DNA of 64,000 nucleotides from Xanthocytophaga agilis (lineage in GTDB: Bacteria > Bacteroidota > Bacteroidia > Cytophagales > 172606-1): NCBI RefSeq assembly GCF_030068605.1, contig NZ_JASJOU010000018.1:62001-126000 (forward strand), written 5' to 3'. Of the stretch, positions 1 to 7,770 are shown one piece after another (within the stretch, counting starts at the first letter, position 1; each line of letters starts with the position of its first letter). Both the position numbers and the translations under genes were made by a program. Below the pieces are notes generated by a model. The model saw nothing but the letters and a program-made list of their open reading frames with translations, had not been told where the DNA came from and made no database searches.

Positions 1-2286
1 TGGAAGTGCTTGAGTGGCGCTTACTGTAGGGCTGATCTTTAGAACGATGCGATTGGTTTCTCTATGTGTTGCATCCAGGAAAAAGAAACCTCGCTTGACC
101 GGCTCATAGGGCGACTGCATGACCATATCTTTGACAATACCCAGCACACGCCACGAGCGGCTGTTGTCGTTGTATTTAATCGTTTGACCAATCAAATTCT
201 GAATTGAGGACTTAGCCGGACTAATGTATCTGGCGGCAGCTTCGTTGATGATCACACCGGTTGAGTCAGTGGAAAATTCCTTGGAAAAATCGCGACCAGC
301 TATAAACTGCCAGCCTACGGTTTTGCCAAAATTATGGGAAACCCGGATTACTGAAAAATCGGAAGCCAGCTCGGGATCTTTGCCTGTCCAGGTGTAGCCG
401 CCCGAGTTGTTCCAAACGGCGGTGAGCGGACTGGACGAATAGGCAACATCAGACACCATTCCTGTATTGATCAATTGACTGGTGAGTACCTGCTGCCTGC
501 CTTTGTAATTGGGATCATTGTGAGGCACATGAATCAATCCCTCCCGGTTGTAACCCACTGGCCGATTCTGGGCGTGCTGAATTTGCCGGTACACAATAAT
601 TGTTCCGATGATCAAAGCAACAGAAACGGTAAACTGAACCACCACCAATAGTTTGCGGGGCAAAGCTGCGTAGCGACCCTGGCGCAGGGTGCCCTTGAGC
701 ACTTTGATCGGTTGAAAGGAAGAAAGATAAAATGCTGGATAAAGTCCTGCCAGAAAACCAGTGAGCAACAAAAATACAAGGCAGACCAGCCAGAACAGCG
801 GCTTGTCAAGTGGAAACGTAATGTCTTTGCTTGCCAGTTGATTAAACCAGGGTAATGACAGTACAGTTAATACCACAGAAGCCACAAAGGCCAAGCAGGC
901 AATCAGAAGCGATTCGCCAAGAAACTGACCGACCAGCTGGCTGCGCACAGATCCAATGGCCTTGCGAATACCAACTTCCCTGGCCCGTTTTTCGCTACGG
1001 GCCGTACTCAGATTCATAAAGTTGATACAGGCCAAAAGCAACACAAACACACCAATAATACCAAACAACCAGACAAAGGTAATGCGGCCCCCAACAGCGA
1101 TGCCATTTTCAAATTCGGAGTACAAATGCCACTGCTTCATCGGATATAAAAACAACACAGGCTTGTATTTGGCTATATCCTTTGCAAAATCTTTGGGAAA
1201 TTGCCTGGCATAAAAATTTCGGATTGCCGCATTGGCCGTTTCGACAGAGGTGTTGGGCGCAAGTTGTACAAAGATGGTAAACGAACTGTTGTCCCACTTG
1301 TTGACGCATTCTTTCACCCAATCGTTAGAGGAGACCCACAAGTCCCAGGGTGCAAAAAACTCTAAATCGCCGAAGCTGGTATTCTGCGGCAAATCTTCAA
1401 ACACGCCCGTAACCGTTACATCTATCCGATTATCAATTTTCAGGGTTTGGTTGATCGGGTTTTCATTGCCAAAAATGGCTTTTGCTTTGGATGCTGAAAG
1501 AATCACCGAATGCGGATCGCTTAGCGCAGATGCGTTGCCATTCAGCATCTTGAGTGAAAGCATATCAATCACACCAGGTTCAATGAACCTGCCGTAGGAA
1601 GGTATCTTTTTGTCTCCATATGAAACAGTAAAATCGCCCGCCCAGAATGTCATCAGAATGTGTTTGAAATAGGGTTTATAGTTACCTTTCAACGCGGTGC
1701 CCAATGGAATTTGTATTGATTCGCCTGTAGTGGTAACTCCTGTGCCGGGGTAGGTGCTGAAATGCCGTATCTGTGCAATATCGGCATAGTTGGGATGGGA
1801 GGTATCGTAGCTCACTTCGTCATAGACCCACAAGCCGATGAGCGTTGCCACGCACATGCCGACAGCCAGTCCGCCAATGTTAATGAAAGAATAAGCTTTG
1901 TTTTTGAAAAGATTACGAAGGGCGATTTTCAGGTAGTTGCGCAGCATGATGGTGTCGATTGCAAGTGGATGGATTGGTATGTTTGAATGGATGGATACAG
2001 GAGCAAGCAGGGAAGTAGATACCGGTGAATGAACCGGCATGGAAGAGGAGCTTTCTCTTTTGCCCAAAAGAGGCATCCGTCCGAATGGCCTCAGCAGCCG
2101 CAGGGCATTGTAGACATAGCACCAGTCGGCAGTCCGCTTGCCACGGGTCTGCAGCCAATAAACGTACAGTTCGGCTAGATCCCCCTGCACCTCTTCCAGG
2201 TCCTGATCCGGGCAGAACCGTTCCAGTAACGCTTCCGCCCAGCGGGGCGGGGTCTTCCGATGTGGATTGATAGGGCTTTGCTTCAT
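1..2286 (-). CDS. FtsX-type ABC transporter permease with N-terminal prefix domain (runs off the left edge)
   Basis: Inner-membrane permease of the MacB/FtsX class, thought to couple an ATPase to export or to movement of periplasmic substrates. The start at 2286 overlaps the PadR stop by 4 bases (ATGA), so the two are translationally coupled. Residues 1-75 hold the Cytophagales permease prefix domain (PPRWAEALLERFCPDQDLEE, then a GDLAELY motif). A spacer rich in Ser, Pro and His follows, and around residue 115 the real permease begins (MLRNYLKIALRNLFKNKAYS) with its first membrane helix. The frame stays open to base 1, giving about 762 codons. Relatives with this domain order are usually near 880 residues, so the last FtsX segment lies outside the window. 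No ATPase gene is visible on this side. The family call is safe; the substrate is unknown. Confidence 0.9.
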   Translation of the reverse strand, partial: MKQSPINPHRKTPPRWAEALLERFCPDQDLEEVQGDLAELYVYWLQTRGKRTADWCYVYNALRLLRPFGRMPLLGKRESSSSMPVHSPVSTSLLAPVSIHSNIPIHPLAIDTIMLRNYLKIALRNLFKNKAYSFINIGGLAVGMCVATLIGLWVYDEVSYDTSHPNYADIAQIRHFSTYPGTGVTTTGESIQIPLGTALKGNYKPYFKHILMTFWAGDFTVSYGDKKIPSYGRFIEPGVIDMLSLKMLNGNASALSDPHSVILSASKAKAIFGNENPINQTLKIDNRIDVTVTGVFEDLPQNTSFGDLEFFAPWDLWVSSNDWVKECVNKWDNSSFTIFVQLAPNTSVETANAAIRNFYARQFPKDFAKDIAKYKPVLFLYPMKQWHLYSEFENGIAVGGRITFVWLFGIIGVFVLLLACINFMNLSTARSEKRAREVGIRKAIGSVRSQLVGQFLGESLLIACLAFVASVVLTVLSLPWFNQLASKDITFPLDKPLFWLVCLVFLLLTGFLAGLYPAFYLSSFQPIKVLKGTLRQGRYAALPRKLLVVVQFTVSVALIIGTIIVYRQIQHAQNRPVGYNREGLIHVPHNDPNYKGRQQVLTSQLINTGMVSDVAYSSSPLTAVWNNSGGYTWTGKDPELASDFSVIRVSHNFGKTVGWQFIAGRDFSKEFSTDSTGVIINEAAARYISPAKSSIQNLIGQTIKYNDNSRSWRVLGIVKDMVMQSPYEPVKRGFFFLDATHRETNRIVLKISPTVSATQALP

Positions 2287-2618
2287 ATGCCTTTAAGCTG
2301 GAGGTTTTTCGGAATCAGCGACCAGTACCGGTTACGCAACTGCTGAATATCTTCCAGGGCGCGGTAACCGGCCAGAGTGATGGCAAAGTAGCGTTTCCTC
2401 CGCCCACCCCTTTGGGCGGTGGCCCCTCCCATCCAGGAGGAAAGAAAGCCCTTTTCTTCCAATCTCTTCAGGGTGGTGTGCACGGTGCTGAAGTCGACAC
2501 TTCGCCCGGTCTGTCTTTCTATTTCCTGAGTGATGATAGCCCCGTAGGACGGCTCGGGTAGGACGGCTATGGTTAGCAGCACTACTTCCTCAAATTCTCC
2601 CAAATAGGTTCGTGTCAT
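2283..2618 (-). CDS. PadR-family transcriptional regulator
   Basis: A 111-residue winged-helix regulator. It starts MTRTYLGEFEEVVLLTIAVL and has the PadR pattern: YGAII in helix 1-2, TVHTTLKRLEEKGF in the recognition helix, and a wing with RRKRYFAITLAGYRAL. The length is normal for the short PadR class. AGGAAAG lies just before the ATG. Its stop overlaps the start of the permease, so it is the first gene of a two-gene operon. In Cytophagales this PadR plus prefix-domain permease pair is recurrent, and the regulator presumably controls its own operon. The ligand is unknown. Confidence 0.92.
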   Translation of the reverse strand: MTRTYLGEFEEVVLLTIAVLPEPSYGAIITQEIERQTGRSVDFSTVHTTLKRLEEKGFLSSWMGGATAQRGGRRKRYFAITLAGYRALEDIQQLRNRYWSLIPKNLQLKGI

Positions 2619-3283
2619 ATGCTTTCCTAAAAAATCATTCTGTCAAAGTATCCAGGAAAAGTGTTTGTTAAAAGTGTCTGTTAAAACTTTCCGGCAATGA
2701 CCCGTTGCATTGCCATCAAATGCCCGGTAGAATTGTATGGTTATTTCTTTGGGTTTTGTAGATCAAATCGTGGGCCAAAACCAAAAAATCTCTTAAACTC
2801 TCATTTACGGCCCTAAAACCTGATTTAGGTAAGTATCCCTTGTCCGAATGCGGACAATTTCTGTACGTAACTGAACACTAGGTAGCTAACAGGGCATAAA
2901 CTTTACTAAGCACGGACACCTGCCAAGCACAGAGTCAATAATGGAGAATGGCAATAAGCAGGAGTTAAGCACAAACTGACCCTAAATCCTAAGCTTGACA
3001 AACGACTAAGTTTACTCAAGCCCACAGGATGAAGAGCTTCAGTGCAGGAAAAAAACTCAGGGTGGGTTTGAACTGCGGAAGTAATTACTATCCTGTTTGG
3101 TTAAAAAATCTCCATGGGTTTTCAGATACGTTTCTATTCTGGTAGTAACTTCTCCCTGGTAAAATAAGACCATATACTATTTGATCGGTTCTTACCTGAT
3201 GCAGTCTTTATTTTATAGAGTTTACTCCTTCCGGCAGCAACAATATATAATTTAACACTATCGGCTAGCCACATCCGCTTCGA
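2619..3283. other. 665-bp spacer without a recognisable gene
   Basis: This stretch lies upstream of the padR-permease operon and downstream of the VOC gene. I see no convincing reading frame on either strand, no RNA gene and no long inverted repeat. The part nearest 2618 must hold the padR promoter, but no clear -33/-7 pair can be picked out. Confidence 0.5.
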
Positions 3284-3652
3284 TTATTGATCCTTATTCA
3301 TCCAAAAGCGTAGGATGTTGCCATCCGGATCGGTAAAGCTGGCAATATAAGCCCCTTCTCCCAAATCCATAATAGGATGGAGTAGCTTAATATCGTGGGT
3401 GGCGACAAAACTTTCTATATCGTCTACCACAAAAGAGAGTACGATTGTCTCGTTTGGCTGCTTATTCTCTTTTCCTTTAAGCACCGCGTAGTGAATACCA
3501 TTATAATCACATTCCCAATGTTCCGGCATGTTACCATGACGGTTAAGTACTAAAGGTATACCTAACACGTTTTTATAAAATCTTGCCAACCGTTCCGGCT
3601 GAGCAGATGACATGATGACTCCTGTCAATCCCTTTACGAATAAATTTTCCAT
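3284..3652 (-). CDS. VOC-family (glyoxalase/bleomycin-resistance fold) protein
   Basis: A single vicinal-oxygen-chelate domain of about 122 residues. The N-terminal beta-alpha-beta unit reads PERLARFYKNVLGIPLVLNR, the centre has HYAVLKG, and the C-terminal half ends with the typical TDPDGNILRFW. Such proteins are metal-dependent lyases, dioxygenases or drug-binding proteins; the substrate cannot be told from sequence. I prefer the ATG at 3652. An upstream GTG at 3682 is in frame, but using it would place coding sequence over the leftmost operator box. It is divergent from the MarR gene across a 123-bp region full of palindromes, so it is probably the target of that regulator. Confidence 0.85.
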   Translation of the reverse strand: MENLFVKGLTGVIMSSAQPERLARFYKNVLGIPLVLNRHGNMPEHWECDYNGIHYAVLKGKENKQPNETIVLSFVVDDIESFVATHDIKLLHPIMDLGEGAYIASFTDPDGNILRFWMNKDQ

Positions 3653-3658
3653 AATTAT

Positions 3659-3728
3659 ATCATGTATGATGTTTATAATCACAAATATATATCATGAATG
3701 ATACAATAACATCATATATGATGTTATT
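3659..3728. promoter_or_regulatory. Operator cluster between VOC and MarR genes: three ATCAT-N2-ATGAT boxes
   Basis: Three copies of the same inverted repeat, ATCAT-N2-ATGAT, lie at 3659-3670, 3691-3702 and 3711-3722. The third sits inside a perfect 24-bp palindrome (3705-3728). The first box touches the VOC start; the third is about 50 bp before the MarR start. Short symmetric AT-rich boxes in a shared divergent promoter are what MarR-type regulators bind, so these are most likely its operators for autoregulation and VOC control. Confidence 0.75.
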
Positions 3729-3743
3729 TTTTATTTTTACGAT

Positions 3744-3781
3744 AAATAGGATGCATATGAACAAATAGGATATATATGAAC
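3744..3781 (+). repeat. 19-bp tandem duplication covering the MarR translation start
   Basis: Bases 3744-3762 and 3763-3781 are two copies of a 19-bp unit (AAATAGGATxxATATGAAC) differing at two positions. Each copy carries AGGAT followed by ATGAAC. The first ATG (3757) opens a dead frame of three codons ending in TAG (3766-3768). The second (3776) starts the MarR protein. The result is a duplicated ribosome-binding/start region with a mini-ORF in front of the gene. Confidence 0.85.
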
Positions 3782-4372
3782 AAAACAGTCGAGTTAGTTA
3801 ACCTATGGGCTAAGTATGAGCAGGAAAATCCTGCTGCTGAATTAAGTCAGTTTTGCCAAGCCTATTTGATCAGTCAGGAGCAAAAAAATAAAAAGGCTGA
3901 CTTTTGGCAGTCACCCATTCCACCTGATAATATCAGTATGCTCACTAAGCTTATTGGAAGGATTGCCAAACTTCACCATCTCTATGCTGTTATAGCCTTT
4001 AAGGAATGTGGCATCAGTAGTTTTGACGAGTTTTTATATCTTAACTCGATTGCCACTGCACCCAATTCAAAGAAAACCAATGTCATTTTAGCCAATTTCA
4101 ATGAGTTGTCATCTGGTTTACTGATCCTTGACCGGTTAAAGAAAGCTAACCTGATTGCAGAAAAGGAAGATGAGCTGGACAAGAGAAGTAAACCCATATC
4201 GATAACCAAAGAAGGGGCAAGGGTATTAGAAGCTTGCTATCAAAAATTAAGTCAAGTCAACCAGATGTGTTTTGGCCAGTTAACCCAGGAGCAAATACAA
4301 CTGGGTATACAATTGTTGCAACCTATTGAGGCTTCACTTGCCAAGCAATGGTTAGCGGACAAAAAAAGATAA
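3776..4372 (+). CDS. MarR-family winged-helix transcriptional regulator
   Basis: A 198-residue protein with a longer N-terminal lead than usual for MarR, where about 140-160 residues is typical. The winged-helix core runs from about residue 85 to 150: an FDEFLYLNSI helix, then NVILANFNELSSGLLILDRLKKANLI as scaffold and recognition helices (positions about 100-125), and a wing with KPISITKEGARVL. C-terminal helices would make the dimer interface. It is divergent from the VOC gene and preceded by three palindromic boxes that fit its own operators. The translation start lies in a 19-bp tandem duplication. The effector is unknown; redox or xenobiotic sensing would be usual for the family. Confidence 0.85.
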   Translation: MNKTVELVNLWAKYEQENPAAELSQFCQAYLISQEQKNKKADFWQSPIPPDNISMLTKLIGRIAKLHHLYAVIAFKECGISSFDEFLYLNSIATAPNSKKTNVILANFNELSSGLLILDRLKKANLIAEKEDELDKRSKPISITKEGARVLEACYQKLSQVNQMCFGQLTQEQIQLGIQLLQPIEASLAKQWLADKKR

Positions 4373-4486
4373 TAGGAAAGAATATGCTTAGTTTATATGT
4401 AGATGTCAGAGGAAGTACATCAGTAATGATAGATCTTTTCTAGGATAAAATTCAGTCAGATTCAAGCAAGTAAAATAGATAAAATG

Positions 4487-4635
4487 TTACCGCTTAAGTA
4501 ATTCAGGGCTTACATATCTATATTCATGTAACCAAGATGCATTCAACCATTTTTCCATTGCCTCACCCTGGTCGGAATTAGTAGAAAACACATACCCAAA
4601 GCCTTTCTGTCCGTTAATCTTTTTGTTAATGTTTG
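4487..4635 (-). pseudogene. Possible C-terminal gene remnant of unknown family
   Basis: Minus-strand bases from about 4635 down to the stop at 4487-4489 encode an open, protein-like stretch: GQKGFGYVFSTNSDQGEAME, then KWLNASWLHEYRYVSPELLKR. It has no start codon, and its frame is closed upstream by a TGA at the end of the MFS gene. It looks like the tail of a lost gene. I do not recognise the family. Confidence 0.35.
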
Positions 4636-6099
4636 TTAATCAGCAGAGATAAACTGATCTTTTGGTTTTGAGATTGCAAGCGGGTTTGTATTGGAAGAAG
4701 AGGGATTTTCTGACTGGCTTTGACCGATTGTATCTGGAAGCAAATACAACATCAATCCTACCAAGGCAACGCAAACCAGTAATCCAAGCAAACCCGCATG
4801 GTAAGCTGCTTGCCAGCCATCCTTGGAGAAATAAAAGAAAATCCCTCCTAGTATACTGATCCCTAGCGCGGAAGCTGTTTGCTGAAAAGTTGAATAAACT
4901 CCTGCTGCCGCGCCTGCATAGTGTGTCGGAACGTTTTTAAGGGCAATATTCAGCAGCGATGGGAGCACAAGTCCATTGCCAAGTCCCCATACTCCCGTTA
5001 GCCCGATAATAAGCCAGGCACTCATTCCCGGTTTCCAAAACTCCAGCTGCAGGTAAAAGGCTAAAGCCAAGATACCAACGCCTGTTTGCAAAACACGTTT
5101 TCCGAACCTGATTATCATTTTGGAGGCCACAATCGAAGAGACAACAAATAAGATTCCCGGTGCAACAAAATAGAGTCCACATTGCAGTGCAGAAACACCG
5201 ATGCCGTTCTGAAGATAGACCGCACTCAACAGCAGGTAGGCTGTATGCAACATAAAATGAAACAATACTGCCATCAGGCCAATATTGAAGTCTTTTATCT
5301 GAAACAGTCTTACATCAATCAAAGGGTTTTTATTGTGGACAAGCTTGTATTTTTGATTGTAAATAAAAAATACAAAAATACCAAATGACAAAACAATTAA
5401 TCCTATACTCCATACAGGCCAGCCTGCTTCCCGGCCCTGGATCAAGGGGTAAATAAGACAAAATAGCGCTACTGTCAGAATTACTATCCCTGTATAGTCA
5501 AATGCTGTACTTTGATGTTTTTGGGTTTCACTCACATAGGTGTGGGTAGTCCAAAGTGTAACCATACCAATTGGCAGGTTAATGAAAAACACAAGTCGCC
5601 AGCCTTCTATCACCCAGTGAGTGTCTGATAAATATCCTCCCAATACCTGGCCAATAACGGCTGCCACGCCAAGTGTAATCCCAAATAAGCCAAATGCTTT
5701 GGCTCTTTCTTTTGTATCGGTAAAAAGTATTTGTATGAAAGCAATCGTTTGGGGAACCATAAATGATGCACTCAGTCCCTGAAAGAACCGGGTCAGATTA
5801 AGTTGAAAGGCAGTCATAGAAAGTCCGCACAGACAGGAAGTAACTGTAAAAAAGAACATTCCCCAGAAAAAAACCTTCTTACGTCCAAAATGATCCCCTG
5901 CCCTGCCGCCTGTGATAAGGAATGCTGCATAGCCCAGAAGATATCCTGCAATTACCAGCTGAAGTTGGGCATTGGTTGCATGTACTCCTTTTTTGATTGA
6001 GGGAATGGCCACATTGATAATAAATACATCGATGACAGAAAGCAACGGTGCTGATAATACAATAATCAGTTCCAGCCATTTATTTGTTAGCTGTTTCAT
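4636..6099 (-). CDS. DHA2-family (EmrB/QacA-like) MFS drug efflux transporter
   Basis: An inner-membrane proton antiporter of 487 residues with 14 predicted membrane helices, the normal size for the DHA2 class. Motif D1 is seen at residues 21-33 (SVIDVFIINVAIP). Motif A is at 64-75 (GGRAGDHFGRKK) in the first cytoplasmic loop. Motif C-like glycines follow in helix 5 (GVAAVIGQVLGGYL). It sits one base downstream of the TetR gene and shares its operon and operator. This is the usual arrangement of a TetR-repressed multidrug pump. Substrates are not predictable, and no membrane-fusion or outer-membrane partner is adjacent. Confidence 0.9.
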   Translation of the reverse strand: MKQLTNKWLELIIVLSAPLLSVIDVFIINVAIPSIKKGVHATNAQLQLVIAGYLLGYAAFLITGGRAGDHFGRKKVFFWGMFFFTVTSCLCGLSMTAFQLNLTRFFQGLSASFMVPQTIAFIQILFTDTKERAKAFGLFGITLGVAAVIGQVLGGYLSDTHWVIEGWRLVFFINLPIGMVTLWTTHTYVSETQKHQSTAFDYTGIVILTVALFCLIYPLIQGREAGWPVWSIGLIVLSFGIFVFFIYNQKYKLVHNKNPLIDVRLFQIKDFNIGLMAVLFHFMLHTAYLLLSAVYLQNGIGVSALQCGLYFVAPGILFVVSSIVASKMIIRFGKRVLQTGVGILALAFYLQLEFWKPGMSAWLIIGLTGVWGLGNGLVLPSLLNIALKNVPTHYAGAAAGVYSTFQQTASALGISILGGIFFYFSKDGWQAAYHAGLLGLLVCVALVGLMLYLLPDTIGQSQSENPSSSNTNPLAISKPKDQFISAD

Positions 6100-6100
6100 A

Positions 6101-6664
6101 TCAGATAAGTTTTTGAATGATGTTTTTTGCAGATTCTATTTCACTGGGTTGTTTAAAAACAGAGCCTATGGCGATGGCACCCTCTAAGGAGAGAAAGATA
6201 GTCTGTGTCAGTTCCTGATCGGTCAATAGCTTTTTGTGCCCTGAATTGGCCACAAGTGCGGCTATGAAATCTTTACTATGCTGCTTTGCCTGCTGTATCT
6301 GTGATAGGACACGAGGATCACTCATGCCTGCTTCATCATTTGCCTTTATGAATGGACACCCCCCAAACTGACGTAGTTGCTGCCGTTCCATATGGTAGTC
6401 AAAAATAGCCAGTAACTTTTCCTTCGGATCTGCCACCTGGTTAATGACAGTTTCAAACCTGTCAAACCAGCGTTCATGTGTGCGCTTTATATAGGCAATA
6501 AGCAAGTCGGTTTTAGTCTGAAAATGGTTGTACAAAGATGCCTTAGCAATATCGGACTCTTCTATCACCTGGTTAATGCCTGTATTACAATACCCTTGCG
6601 TGTAAAAAAGTCTTTCGGCTGTATCGAGTATCTTATCAGTTACTATTTGTCCTCGTTGTTTCAT
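6101..6664 (-). CDS. TetR-family repressor of the adjacent MFS pump
   Basis: About 187 residues from the ATG at 6664 (MKQRGQIVTDKILDTAERLF). A longer version would need a TTG inside the operator palindrome, so I reject it. The N-terminal helix-turn-helix is clear: GYCNTGINQVIEESDIAKASLYNHFQTKTDLL at about residues 25-56. The C-terminal part contains GGCPFIKANDEAG, as in the TetR_C subgroup found with AcrR/QacR-like regulators. The MFS gene follows after one base. The 20-bp-arm inverted repeat directly upstream is the likely operator. Confidence 0.9.
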   Translation of the reverse strand: MKQRGQIVTDKILDTAERLFYTQGYCNTGINQVIEESDIAKASLYNHFQTKTDLLIAYIKRTHERWFDRFETVINQVADPKEKLLAIFDYHMERQQLRQFGGCPFIKANDEAGMSDPRVLSQIQQAKQHSKDFIAALVANSGHKKLLTDQELTQTIFLSLEGAIAIGSVFKQPSEIESAKNIIQKLI

Positions 6665-6669
6665 AGCAC

Positions 6670-6713
6670 AAACATACAATAAATAGACAAATCTGTCTAT
6701 TTATTGTATGTTT
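6670..6713. promoter_or_regulatory. Large TetR operator palindrome
   Basis: Perfect 20-bp arms (6670-6689 and 6694-6713) are separated by AATC. The core reads TAGACA-N4-TGTCTA, a typical TetR-type half-site pair. The palindrome begins 6 bp before the tetR start, so binding would block transcription of tetR and the MFS gene. The full arms are longer than one TetR dimer covers (about 15-20 bp), so two dimers may bind. Confidence 0.8.
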
Positions 6714-6756
6714 TTTTGAAAGAAATTTCGCTCGTCAAAAAGCATAAGATAGATGA

Positions 6757-7313
6757 GCCGTTTATGTTGCGAGTGCTTCTATGGTGGTAAATGCTCTATA
6801 TTGGTCAGAAGGCATTACCAAATGTGAGAGTAGATCACTAAGCATTCCGCTTCAGGCAGGCAAACGGTATTATATTGAAGCTCTTCATAAAGAAGCCACC
6901 AGTGGTGATAATCTGGCAGTGGGCTGGCAAACACCTCTGATGGCAACGACAGCCACTCCGGTAGTTATACCAGGCACCTGCCTGTCTCCCTATGGAATAA
7001 GCGGAGCCAGAGAAGTCACAGCTGATAGAGAGAACAAGTAATCAACGCCGAAACTACTCAGCTAAACATACTACCAAACCCTACCACAGGTAAATTTACG
7101 ATTGTAGTTACAGTTTCCTATTCAGGTCCGACGTCTTTGGATCTGTATACAGCCAATGGAAAGTTAATCAACCGGATTTTTGAAGCTACACTGCAGGAAG
7201 GTCAAAGCAAGCAGGTTCAGTACGATGGCAGTAATCTGTCTAATGGACTGTATATTCTGCATCTGCACACACCCGGAAAAATTCAGTATAGAAAACTGGT
7301 CATTAATCGCTAA
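6757..7313 (+). pseudogene. Remnant of a secreted protein with PA14-like tail and type IX secretion sorting domain; frameshifted
   Basis: Bases 6757-7041 encode a fragment with LQAGKRYYIEALHKEATSGD then NLAVGWQTP, the end of a PA14/sugar-binding-like domain common in Cytophagales extracellular enzymes. That frame stops at 7039-7041. The next frame, from about 7035 to the stop at 7311-7313, continues with LNILPNPTTGKFTIVV... and ends SNGLYILHLHTPGK...KLVINR. This is a textbook T9SS type A sorting domain: NPTxGxF start, GxYxL near the end. The frames join if one base is gained or lost in the GAGAGA run near 7027-7033. No signal peptide or catalytic part remains. This is a decayed 3' end of a large cell-surface or secreted protein gene. 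Confidence 0.75.
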
Positions 7314-7770
7314 CTGGTTTTCAGCAAACACCTTTCCAGCATGATATACTTCGAACGTAAGACTAGTAACAAGATTATTAATCAGAGTATTAACCGGATT
7401 GAGCGTAGAGGTGGTTTGAAAAAGAAAGGGTAAGTTCGTTTGGTTCGATACAGCGGTACAAATACATATTTGTACTGCTGTTCTGCGAGGACCTAATACA
7501 ATACTTGTGTCTGGGTATCTAATAACAGAATCTATATAACAGAATCCAGAACAAAAAACCATACACCAGCGCTCCTATCAGATTGTACTAAATTTTTAAT
7601 CTAACTCAAACCGTTCATGCAGTCTGCATTAAAAACAGGCTGCTTTTAATGCACAGTCATCTGCGTCAAGTTTTACCTACGACAGTTACAAACTATGGAA
7701 AAGAAAGTTTGAACAGTTATTGCTAAACAACAGATACTGGAACAAGAACAACGCCGGTAACACAACAGCA
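7314..7770. other. Spacer without a recognisable gene
   Basis: Between the T9SS-substrate remnant and the end of the Bcr/CflA gene. Frames on both strands are short and not protein-like. Nothing else stands out. Confidence 0.5.

Noticed and set aside
956-1213. Plus-strand open frame inside the left-edge permease
   Set aside because: Shadow of the permease on the other strand; its translation is not protein-like, while the minus-strand frame carries the family motifs.
3652-3682. Longer VOC protein starting at a GTG at 3682
   Set aside because: It would run through the first operator box and adds MIINIIHDII, which is unlike the start of VOC proteins.
6664-6679. Longer TetR protein starting at a TTG at 6679
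   Set aside because: The extension lies inside the operator palindrome; the ATG at 6664 gives the normal TetR start.
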